Positions 21,660 through 28,036 of a stretch of DNA of 28,037 nucleotides are shown here, in pieces; the stretch's first letter is position 1; each line of letters begins with the position of its first letter. Origin of the DNA: CAYNFH01 sp964396385. Its GTDB lineage: Bacteria > Armatimonadota > Chthonomonadetes > Chthonomonadales > CAJBBX01. Position numbers and translations under genes: made by a program. The notes below the pieces were generated by a model, which saw nothing but the letters and a program-made list of their open reading frames with translations, was not told the origin of the DNA and ran no database searches. The stretch spans positions 1-28,037 of the forward strand of contig CAYNFH010000062.1 of NCBI GenBank assembly GCA_964396385.1. Direction: 5' to 3'.

Positions 21660-22934
21660 CTAGAGAGCGCAGGTCCGGAACCCCGCCCACACGTCCCGGC
21701 GATCCGGCTTGTAGAAGTTGCGCCAGGTGTTGCGGATCAGCCGCGAGCGCGTAGTACAGCAGCCGCCCCGCAGCACCTTGTGCGTGTAGAACCAGGGCTC
21801 CGAATAGTCCTTGTACGGGTCGCGTACAAATCCGGGGTAAGGTCCAAAGTCCGTTGCCGTCCACTCCCACACGTTGCCGATCATCTGCCGGCATCCAACC
21901 GGGCTGTCTCCGGCGGGGAGCGCGGCGACGTCCACGGCGCCCATGGAGCGCCAGTCCAGGTTGGCGCGCTCCGCGCTCGGCAGCTCTTCACCCCAGGGAA
22001 ACCGGCGCTTGCGGCCGGTCTCAGGCTCCCAGGAGGCGGCCATCTCCCACTCCGCCTCCGTCGGCAGGCGGCGCCCCGCCCAGCGGCAGTAGGCCGCTGC
22101 CTCGTACCAGTTGACGTGCAGCACCGGTCGGTGCGGCTCCAGCGGAACCCAGCGGTCGAAGTCGCGCCGCTCCCATCCGCCGTCACCGCGCCGCCAGTAC
22201 ACCGGCTGCGCGGCATCGGCCTCTTGCCGCCATCGCCAGCCCTCTTCACTCCACAGCTCGCGCCGGGAATACCCTCCGTCATCCACGAACTCCGCGAATT
22301 CCGACTGCGTTACGGGGGCGCGCGCAATACGGAAACTCTCAACTTGCACGGGATGCGCCCACTTCTCGTTATCGAACACGAAGGGCTCCTCCGGCGTCGC
22401 GCCCAGCGAGAAGTCGCCGCCCGCAACCTCCACGTCCCCGGGCAGCGGCCCCGCTTCGGCAACCTGCTCGCGCGGCACGGATAGACGTGGCGGAGGGTAG
22501 CCGTGGGTCTGGCGCGTGTAGGTAAAAGCCTCGTCGTGCATGTCTTCGTGCAGCACGGACAGCAAATTGAAATAGGCACACTCCGGAGCGGCATCCGGCT
22601 CCTCAAGAGTACGGATGGCGCAGTCTCGCACGGCGTGAAGATAGTCGATGGTCAGCGCGCGCGAGGGAAGCCACAGGTCCCACCGCGTGTCGTGCGCCAC
22701 CTCCATAGAGTTGTAGAGGGCATCCGCCCCGGGCAGGATGGACGCGCTGCCGTCGTCCCCTCCCCGCAGCACCCAGTACTCCTGGAACCACGCCACGTGT
22801 CCTATCTCCCAGAGAGGCGGGTTCACGATGCGGAGCTTCGGTCCCAGCATCTCTTCGTCGGAGAGGTCGGCCACCAGCTCTTGCGTCCGCTCGCGGGCGT
22901 CCCGAATGGCTTCGATGAGTTCAGTAGTCGTCAT
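21660..22934 (-). CDS. senA: Selenoneine synthase SenA (EgtB-like nonheme iron enzyme)
   Basis: A 424-residue protein with an N-terminal DinB-like domain and a C-terminal formylglycine-generating-enzyme-like domain. Iron ligands are H46 (WEIGHVAWFQEYW), H129 and H133 (LHEDMHDEAF). The C-terminal domain shows LPTEAEWEMAA, GNVWEWTATDFGPYPGF and LRGGCCTTR. It belongs to the EgtB superfamily, but pairing with senB and the N-terminal block ELVADLSDEEMLGPKLRIVN then PPLWEIGH indicate SenA, which forms the C-Se bond between hercynine and a selenosugar. The start is ATG 22934 with AGGA 8 nt upstream. Hercynine synthesis (EgtD) is not encoded in the window. If senB were not adjacent, plain EgtB would be the alternative. 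Confidence 0.87.
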   Translation of the reverse strand: MTTTELIEAIRDARERTQELVADLSDEEMLGPKLRIVNPPLWEIGHVAWFQEYWVLRGGDDGSASILPGADALYNSMEVAHDTRWDLWLPSRALTIDYLHAVRDCAIRTLEEPDAAPECAYFNLLSVLHEDMHDEAFTYTRQTHGYPPPRLSVPREQVAEAGPLPGDVEVAGGDFSLGATPEEPFVFDNEKWAHPVQVESFRIARAPVTQSEFAEFVDDGGYSRRELWSEEGWRWRQEADAAQPVYWRRGDGGWERRDFDRWVPLEPHRPVLHVNWYEAAAYCRWAGRRLPTEAEWEMAASWEPETGRKRRFPWGEELPSAERANLDWRSMGAVDVAALPAGDSPVGCRQMIGNVWEWTATDFGPYPGFVRDPYKDYSEPWFYTHKVLRGGCCTTRSRLIRNTWRNFYKPDRRDVWAGFRTCAL

Positions 22935-23060
22935 GGGCTCGATCCTATTAGTAGATGCACTAGCGGTTTGCCACGCGCGCCGCCCGTTCCTGCCGCCCCC
23001 GGGCCGTTCTGCTCCCCGTATGTTAGAATGTAGCTGCCTGCAACAAGGAGGACCCACCAC

Positions 23061-23768
23061 TTGGCGAAGCTATTGGAGCGGAAAGCGTTTCCGGAACCCG
23101 AGAGCGGCGGAATCCCGCCGCTGGAGAATGGTGACCGTCTCACGCGCGCCGAGTTCGAGCGGCGATACTCCGCAATGCCGCACGTGAAGAAAGCTGAGCT
23201 CCTGGAGGGAATTGTCTACATGCCATCGCCCGTTAGTCACTTCCATCACGGCCGGCCGCACGCCAAAGTGCTCGCGTGGCTCGGACAGTATTGTATGGCG
23301 ACCCCCGGAGTAGACATAGGCGACAATTCCACCGTACGTTTGGACCTGGACAACGAGCCTCAACCCGACGCCCTCTTGTTGATTGAACCCGATCACGGAG
23401 GCCAGGTCCGATTCAGCGAGGACGGCTACATCGAGACGGCACCGGACCTTGTAGTGGAAACTGCCTCCAGCAGCGCGAGCTACGACCTGCACGTGAAGCT
23501 GAACGTCTACAGGCGCAATGGAGTCAAGGAGTACGTGGTCTGGCGCGTACGGGACCGCCAGATCGACTGGTTCATACTCCGGGAGGGAGCCTATGAGCGG
23601 CAGCAGCCGGACGCCGAGGGGCTCTACCACAGCGAGGTCTTCCCCGGCCTGACGCTGGATGTCGACGCCATGGTTCGCGGTGACCTCGCGAAAGTAGGCG
23701 AGGTCCAGCGCCGCTCGCTCGAGACTCCTGCCCACGCGGAGTTCGTCCGCCGCCTCGCCACTCCCTGA
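23061..23768 (+). CDS. Uma2-family (DUF820) putative endonuclease
   Basis: A 235-residue Uma2 protein starting at TTG 23061, fixed by AAGGAGG at 23046-23052. The core is KAELLEGIVYMPSPVS (residues about 44-59), the PD-like motif NEPQPDALLLIEP (about 98-110), the acidic strand PDLVVETASSSASYD (about 129-143), then KLNVYRRNGVKEYVVWRV. The ligands Asp and Glu of the PD-(D/E)XK fold are present. It is divergent from senA, with a 126-bp shared region holding a TAGAAT (23024-23029) that could be a -10 box, and convergent with the flavoprotein gene, whose stop lies 4 bp away. The target is unknown. Confidence 0.85.
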   Translation: MAKLLERKAFPEPESGGIPPLENGDRLTRAEFERRYSAMPHVKKAELLEGIVYMPSPVSHFHHGRPHAKVLAWLGQYCMATPGVDIGDNSTVRLDLDNEPQPDALLLIEPDHGGQVRFSEDGYIETAPDLVVETASSSASYDLHVKLNVYRRNGVKEYVVWRVRDRQIDWFILREGAYERQQPDAEGLYHSEVFPGLTLDVDAMVRGDLAKVGEVQRRSLETPAHAEFVRRLATP

Positions 23769-23772
23769 CCTG

Positions 23773-25317
23773 TCACCCCTTCACCCCTTCACCCCCTCTG
23801 TTCTTCCTCCCCAGCAATGCCGCTCCGCCAACCGCCGCCGCGGCCAGCATCCCCAGCGCAATCGCCCTCTGGTTCGGCCGCACCAGGTTCACGTACGCCT
23901 TCAGTCCCTGGGCCAGCACCGGGTCCTGCGCCCGCAACGCGTACCAGCGCTGCGCCGCGTGCTGGCTCGCCATGGTGAGAGTGGGGTACACGTGGACGCT
24001 GTCCGCGATGGCGCGGATAGAGAGGCCCTGCTCCATCGCAAGCACCCACTCCTGGATCAGCTCCCCGGCCCGCGGCCCCAGGATCTGCGCGCCCAGGATC
24101 CGTCCCCCGATGCCCTCGGTAAGCACCTTCACCAGCCCCCATCCCTCGTCGTCTACAACCGCCCGGTCGTCCTGCCCAAAGGATTGACGCAGGACCTCGT
24201 ACCGAAGCCCCCTGTCGCGCGCCTCGTCTTCCGTCATGCCGGCGTGCGCCAGCTCCGGATTCGTGAACGTGGTCCACGGTCTGACCCGGAACGATGCCTT
24301 CTGCGCGCCCGGAAACACGATGTTCCGCACGGCGGTTTTCGCCTCGTACTCGGCCATGTGTGAGAATTGGTATTTACCCAGTACGTCCCCGCACGCGTAG
24401 ATGTGGGCCGCGCTGGTCTGCAGCCGCGCGTTCACTGGGATCCCCTGGCTTTCCACGGTCACTCCCGCGGCCTCCAGATCGAGGCCGGCGGTATTCGGCG
24501 CGCGGCCCGTGGCGACGAGCACTTCGTCGAATTCCACCTCCGCCATCCCGCCCCCCGTCCGGATCTGGGCCACGCCGCCGGTGCTGTCCGTCCGCACCTC
24601 CTCCACCGTTGCGCCCAGGTACAGTCCTACCCCGTCGGCCCGCAGCCGGTCGGCAAGAAGAGTAGTCAACTCTCTATCGTCCCGGGGCAGGATGCGGTCC
24701 GCCCGCTGGACCAGGGTCACCCGGCTGCCCAGCAGTTGGAAGGCCTGCGCCATCTCCACGCCCACCGGTCCGCCGCCCACCACGAGCAGGCTCGCGGGAA
24801 CGGAATCCATGTCAAAGAGCGTCTGGTTGGTGCGATAGCCGGTCTCCTCAAGGCCCGGAATCGCCGGGACGGCCGGATGGGAGCCGGTCGCCAGCAGGAA
24901 GTGGTCTGCTCGCAGAGTCTCGTCGCCGAGCGCGATGGTGTGCGAATCCAGGAAGCGCGCGCTCCCGAGCCGAATCTCCACACCATAGTCCCGGAGCATC
25001 TGCTCGGTGGCGTCCGCCTCGCGCACCCGGTCCACGCTTTCCCGCACGTACCGCATCACGCCGGCGGCATCGTCCCTGGTGATGGGAACTTCCCGCAGGC
25101 CGGCGTGACCGGCCGTCCGGAGAATGCGGGCCGTTCTGGCGCAGTGGATAAGCGCCTTGCTCGGCACACAGCCCGTGTTCAGGCACTCGCCGCCCATCCG
25201 CTCCTTCTCGATGAGGAGCAAGCGCAGCCCGAGCCCGCCGGCCATCACGCCGGACACGATCCCGGCCGACCCGCCGCCGAGGATGATGAGGTCGTAATCG
25301 CTGCCTGTTTTACGCAC
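23773..25317 (-). CDS. MerA-like FAD/NAD(P) disulfide oxidoreductase with C-terminal membrane helix
   Basis: A 514-residue class I pyridine-nucleotide disulfide oxidoreductase. The FAD motif is LGGGSAG (13-19), and the redox disulfide GGECLNTGCVPSKAL has C45 and C50. The NAD(P) motif is VVGGGPVGVEMAQAF, followed by YACGDV. The dimer-interface stretch HVYPTLTMASQHAAQ is closer to mercuric reductases than to lipoamide dehydrogenases, but the C-terminal cysteine pair of true MerA and its N-terminal metal domain are absent. A tail of about 50 residues ends in a membrane helix (AIALGMLAAAAVGGAALLG), unusual for the family. The start is best at GTG 25317 (GGGAGA 7 nt upstream); in-frame ATGs further upstream would overlap the divergent gene. 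The substrate is unknown; a role with metals or selenium/arsenic is inferred from neighbours. Confidence 0.82.
   Translation of the reverse strand: MRKTGSDYDLIILGGGSAGIVSGVMAGGLGLRLLLIEKERMGGECLNTGCVPSKALIHCARTARILRTAGHAGLREVPITRDDAAGVMRYVRESVDRVREADATEQMLRDYGVEIRLGSARFLDSHTIALGDETLRADHFLLATGSHPAVPAIPGLEETGYRTNQTLFDMDSVPASLLVVGGGPVGVEMAQAFQLLGSRVTLVQRADRILPRDDRELTTLLADRLRADGVGLYLGATVEEVRTDSTGGVAQIRTGGGMAEVEFDEVLVATGRAPNTAGLDLEAAGVTVESQGIPVNARLQTSAAHIYACGDVLGKYQFSHMAEYEAKTAVRNIVFPGAQKASFRVRPWTTFTNPELAHAGMTEDEARDRGLRYEVLRQSFGQDDRAVVDDEGWGLVKVLTEGIGGRILGAQILGPRAGELIQEWVLAMEQGLSIRAIADSVHVYPTLTMASQHAAQRWYALRAQDPVLAQGLKAYVNLVRPNQRAIALGMLAAAAVGGAALLGRKNRGGEGVKG
23774..23797. repeat. Octamer tandem array (CACCCCTT x3) at the end of the flavoprotein gene
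   Basis: CACCCCTT twice, then CACCCCCT. It covers the last codons of the leftward flavoprotein gene (GEGVKG, stop at 23775-23773) and lies in the 4-bp convergent gap with the Uma2 gene, so here the word is part of coding sequence. Confidence 0.8.
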
Positions 25318-25318
25318 T

Positions 25319-25990
25319 ATGGATTCTCCCGCCATCGTCGTCATGGCAAAGGCGCCGCTGCCCGGCATCGCGAAGACAAGGCTTGCCGGTGCACTGGGCG
25401 CGGACCGGGCCGCCGTCCTCGCCGCCTGCTTCCTCAGGGACACAGTCGACAAGGCGCTGGCCGCGGGAGCGACCGTGTTCGTGGCCTACACCCCTGCCCG
25501 GGGAAGAAAGGTGCTGGAACGGTTGCTGCCCTCCGGTATCCGCTGGATCCCGCAGTCCGGAGACAGCCTGGGTGAGCGAATGGAGAACGCTCTAGCCATG
25601 GCCTTCTCCGCCAGATTCTGCCCCGTAGTCATGATAGGAACTGACACGCCACAGATAGCTCCGGAGCGGCTGAAAGAAGCCCTTGGTCAGCTCAGTGAGG
25701 ACTGTGCCAATCTCGTCCTGGGGCCGGCCGAGGATGGAGGATACTACCTGATCGGGATGAGCGAGGTTCCGGGCGGCCTTTTCTCCGGAGTAGAATGGAG
25801 TAGCGGACGGGAACGCGACCAGACCCTCGCCAACGCGGTCAGCCGGAACCTGCGCGTCGCACTGCTCCCCGTCGAGTACGACGTGGACACCCCGGCGGAC
25901 CTCGAGCGTTTGCGACAGGAGCTGAAATCCTCCGCTGCGGCGCGGGAGCGCGCCCCGGCCACCTGGGACTGGCTCCAGCATAACTTCTGA
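25319..25990 (+). CDS. TIGR04282-family transferase ('rSAM/selenodomain-associated transferase 1', arsenosugar-type)
   Basis: A 223-residue nucleotidyl/glycosyl-transferase-like protein (DUF2064, CofC/GT-A-like fold). Signature stretches are VVMAKAPLPGIAKTRLAGAL (residues 7-26), GDSLGERMENAL, MIGTDTPQI with the metal-binding Asp, and GPAEDGGYYLIG. The family was named for its association with a selenocysteine-containing radical SAM protein, and is also annotated as arsenosugar biosynthesis glycosyltransferase. The start is ATG 25319, because the MAKAPLPG block requires about eight residues before it. No Shine-Dalgarno precedes it. Its start codon is separated from the divergent flavoprotein GTG by one base. 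It is followed 36 bp later by the TIGR04283-type gene, its usual partner. Confidence 0.88.
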   Translation: MDSPAIVVMAKAPLPGIAKTRLAGALGADRAAVLAACFLRDTVDKALAAGATVFVAYTPARGRKVLERLLPSGIRWIPQSGDSLGERMENALAMAFSARFCPVVMIGTDTPQIAPERLKEALGQLSEDCANLVLGPAEDGGYYLIGMSEVPGGLFSGVEWSSGRERDQTLANAVSRNLRVALLPVEYDVDTPADLERLRQELKSSAAARERAPATWDWLQHNF

Positions 25991-26026
25991 CCGTGCCCCA
26001 AAATTGAAAGTTGAAAATCCAACACC

Positions 26027-26719
26027 ATGCGCCTGTCCATCATCATCCCGACGCTCAACGAGGAGGCGGCCCTGCCGGAGACGCTCCGCAGCATCGCGCA
26101 GGCCGCCCCGTGCGCGGAGGTCCTCGTGGTGGACGGCGGCAGCACGGACCGCACGCGCGAGGTCGCTGAAGGATTCCGCGCCCTGGACGTCCGCTGGTTG
26201 GGCGCGCCGCGGGGCCGCGGCAACCAGATGAACGCCGGCGCGGCGGCTGCCACCGGAGACGTCCTCCTCTTCCTCCACGCGGATACTACTCTGCCCGCGG
26301 GCGCGCAAGAGATGGTCCGGCGCGTCATGGAGGAGCCGCGCATCCTGGGCGGCAACTTCCGCATTCGCTTCGTGCCCCGCGCCCCGCTCGCGGACCTCTT
26401 TACGTGGTGCTACAACGTGCGCAGCCACCTTCACATCTTCTACGGTGACAGTGCCATCTTCATCCGGCGCGAGGTGTTTCAGGAGCTGGGCGGTTACCGG
26501 GCGGAGCTGCTCATGGAGGACATCGACCTGGTGCTGCGCCTGCGGAGGGCCGGCCGCCTGGCGTACCTGCGAGATGCCCCGGTCTGCTCCTCCGCTCGCC
26601 GCTTTCAAAGCGTCCGTGCTGGCATCAAGTCGCTCGCGGTCTGGACGCTGCTACACGTGCTGATGCTCTGCCGCGTCTCGCAGGAGCGCCTGGACCGCCT
26701 CTACCCCATGGTGCGTTGA
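26027..26719 (+). CDS. TIGR04283-family GT2 glycosyltransferase ('rSAM/selenodomain-associated transferase 2', arsenosugar-type)
   Basis: A 230-residue family 2 glycosyltransferase. MRLSIIIPTLNEEAALPETL begins the GT-A fold, VVDGGSTDRT and LFLHADTTLP supply the nucleotide and DxD-like positions, then comes FYGDSAIFIRREVFQELGGY, and LMEDIDLVLRLRRAGRL is the acceptor-site motif. It lacks the membrane helices of synthases and is likely cytoplasmic or peripheral. Together with the upstream TIGR04282 protein it forms the pair usually found near ArsS-like radical SAM genes. No arsM or arsS is in the window. The start is ATG 26027; the 36-bp gap holds a TTGAAAG/TTGAAAA word and no clear ribosome site. 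Confidence 0.88.
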   Translation: MRLSIIIPTLNEEAALPETLRSIAQAAPCAEVLVVDGGSTDRTREVAEGFRALDVRWLGAPRGRGNQMNAGAAAATGDVLLFLHADTTLPAGAQEMVRRVMEEPRILGGNFRIRFVPRAPLADLFTWCYNVRSHLHIFYGDSAIFIRREVFQELGGYRAELLMEDIDLVLRLRRAGRLAYLRDAPVCSSARRFQSVRAGIKSLAVWTLLHVLMLCRVSQERLDRLYPMVR

Positions 26720-26728
26720 GCCGCTGCT

Positions 26729-26992
26729 CTACTGCCAGTCCTCTTCGCGATCGGACACTACGTCCACCGCGGCGGCTACATCACTGTCTTCCAGTCTGTC
26801 CACGCGCTGGTCTTCCGCCCAGCGGATCAGCTCCCTTTCCGGAGCATTAGCCACCCATTGCCAGAAGCCTTCGCCTACAGGATCGTCCGTGATAAGTGTA
26901 TCGGCATACCGCGCCAAGCCGGCGGAGCTACGTACGCGGTTCACGGCCTGCGCTCTCGCCCGGTTCCCCTGCGCGCTGATCAGTTCCGCCAT
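26729..26992 (-). CDS. Small hypothetical protein
   Basis: An 87-residue protein starting at ATG 26992 with a very strong AAGGAGG 5 nt upstream, which argues that it is real; an in-frame ATG 21 bp upstream precedes that site. It is unrecognised. The sequence is charged and helical (MAELISAQGNRARAQAVNRV), has a Trp-rich centre (GEGFWQWVANAPERELIRWAED), and an acidic C-terminus (VSDREEDWQ). No signal peptide, membrane segment or cysteine is present. Its stop lies 9 bp from the end of the convergent GT2 gene. The 26993-27173 region upstream holds a hairpin repeat and nothing else recognised. Confidence 0.6.
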   Translation of the reverse strand: MAELISAQGNRARAQAVNRVRSSAGLARYADTLITDDPVGEGFWQWVANAPERELIRWAEDQRVDRLEDSDVAAAVDVVSDREEDWQ

Positions 26993-27019
26993 TGCGTCCT
27001 CCTTCGTGTCCATGACGGA

Positions 27020-27078
27020 GGACGGAGGACGGGAGACGGGCCAGATTCCGTCCGTCACCCGTCTACCGTCCTCCGTCC
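27020..27078. repeat. Inverted repeat of GACGGAG heptamers
   Basis: Arms 27020-27040 and 27058-27078 pair at 20 of 21 positions around a 17-nt loop. Each arm is made of GACGGAG-type 7-bp units. It shares TCCGTCACCCGTC with the palindrome region at 3000-3012. It lies upstream of the small unknown gene and downstream of the thioredoxin-fold gene. Confidence 0.85.
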
Positions 27079-27173
27079 TTAACGCATGGCGAGACGCTTC
27101 GCTGGTGCCAAGAGTTCCCTGACTTGTCCTTCCGCCGGAGGCATGGTGGTCTCTGGCGGCCCTTTGCAGCGCA

Positions 27174-27449
27174 TTACGCGGTCCCGACTCCCAGCGCCCG
27201 CAGAGCCGCCTCATCCACAGCGCTCCCGCGGCAGCAGTCCGCGATCTGACCGTTCACGACCACGGTGGGCACGCGCACGACCCCGTACTGCCGGGCCCTG
27301 TCCCGGCACTCGTTGGTCGCGCAGCCCGCGCGGAGATCGTACACGGTGACCTCGCAGGACGGACACGCCACCTTCTTGACCAACTGGACTGCATCGTCGC
27401 ACAGCGGGCAGCCCGCTACAAACACCTCTACCTGCCTCTTGCTTGCCAT
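27174..27449 (-). CDS. Cysteine-rich thioredoxin/glutaredoxin-fold protein
   Basis: A 91-residue protein with a thioredoxin fold: the first strand VEVFVAGCPLCDDAV carries a CPLC redox motif (C14, C17), and GVVRVPTVVVNG contains the expected cis-Pro (P61). Six further cysteines are unusual for this size: C29 and C32 (CPSC), C43, C48, C72 and C73 (a vicinal pair). The start is ATG 27449 with AAAGGA 8 nt upstream, lying inside the last codons of the upstream HMA gene; the two genes are separated by 5 bp and surely share a transcript. No signal peptide is seen, so it should act in the cytoplasm. A role as thiol reductant or metal/selenium carrier for the HMA partner is inference. Confidence 0.82.
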   Translation of the reverse strand: MASKRQVEVFVAGCPLCDDAVQLVKKVACPSCEVTVYDLRAGCATNECRDRARQYGVVRVPTVVVNGQIADCCRGSAVDEAALRALGVGTA

Positions 27450-27454
27450 TGCTC

Positions 27455-28024
27455 TTATCCTTTCGTTCTCGTCGCGCTCGCGGCATGTGTTCCGGCCGGT
27501 TTGGCCGGCTCGATCCTCGAGACCCACAAAGTGAGGGGCTCGTTCTTGGAATGCTGGAACGAGCGTATCGTTCCAGTTACCTCCACCGGCGTGTCTGCCG
27601 GCGGATATAGCATGGATCCATCCTGCCGGACCGGCTGAAGGAGGAACACCAAATCGTTCCGGCCGCCCACCTTGAACGCGGGGCGCTTCTGAAGACTGGT
27701 GAACACTCCCTTTGCCGTTATCTCCGCCTCGCCTGCCGTAAAGCCTGCCTTGCGGACCTTGGCCGGCAGTTGTTCGAGCTCGAAGTGATTGTCGGCGCGC
27801 AGGGCCGCGTCCGCATAGCCTCCCTTGAGGCTGACGACCACCTTCTCCGCCCCACTCATCCTGGAGAGCGTCCCACGGACGCCTGCCGCGCAGACCGCTC
27901 AGTCCATACCTTTCACGGTTGCCCGCAAGTGCAGCAACTGGGCCCGGCCAACAACCGGCAGCGCCAGCATCGCCAGCGCCGCTATGGTCTTTGCCGAAAT
28001 AGTCCCGCTACGACTCGTGTCCAC
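27455..28024 (-). CDS. Predicted selenoprotein: secreted HMA-domain metal-binding protein with UxxC
   Basis: Read with TGA 27901-27899 as selenocysteine, the frame runs from GTG 28024 to the stop at 27457-27455 (189 residues). A signal peptide (core TIAALAMLALPVV, then GRAQ) is followed by an HMA domain: LHLRATVKGMD, U42, AVCAAGVRGTLS, then GAEKVVVSLKGGYA and LPAKVRKAGFTAGEAEI. U42 replaces the first Cys of the canonical GMxCxxC; the second Cys (C45) is kept. A C-terminal segment of about 85 residues (KRPAFKVGGRNDLVFLLQP, VEVTGTIRSF) looks like a small beta domain. A SECIS-like hairpin follows the TGA. The start is uncertain: GTG 28024, GTG 28036 or a site outside the window. Read conventionally it would start at ATG 27859 and lose the metal site. 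MerP-like metal capture in the periplasm is the likely role. Confidence 0.8.
27867..27901 (-). promoter_or_regulatory. Candidate bacterial SECIS element with its UGA codon
   Basis: The UGA is at 27901-27899. Sixteen nucleotides later comes a perfect 6-bp stem GCGUCC/GGACGC (27882-27877 with 27873-27868), extendable by one G-U pair, closing a GUG loop (27876-27874). The loop begins 23 nt after UGA and starts with G. The published bacterial SECIS rules ask for a small loop 16-37 nt after UGA with G in the first two loop positions, and this fits them. Confidence 0.7.
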
Positions 28025-28036
28025 GGAGGTGGACAC
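28017..28036. repeat. Hairpin at the window edge
   Basis: GTGTCCAC and GTGGACAC (8 bp) enclose a 4-nt loop. The hairpin covers both candidate GTG starts of the HMA selenoprotein gene, so it either lies within the coding start or argues for a start further upstream. Confidence 0.6.

Noticed and set aside
21855..22500. Several + strand frames opposite senA
   Set aside because: Low-complexity Arg/Pro/Ser translations; senA is supported by iron ligands and the FGE-like domain.
27899..27901. TGA read as a real stop or as tryptophan
   Set aside because: Other genes in the window end normally at TGA, so recoding to Trp is unlikely. A chance stop would not be expected exactly at the metal-ligand Cys with a SECIS-like hairpin. 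A base-call error or recent nonsense mutation remains the main alternative and is named in the finding.
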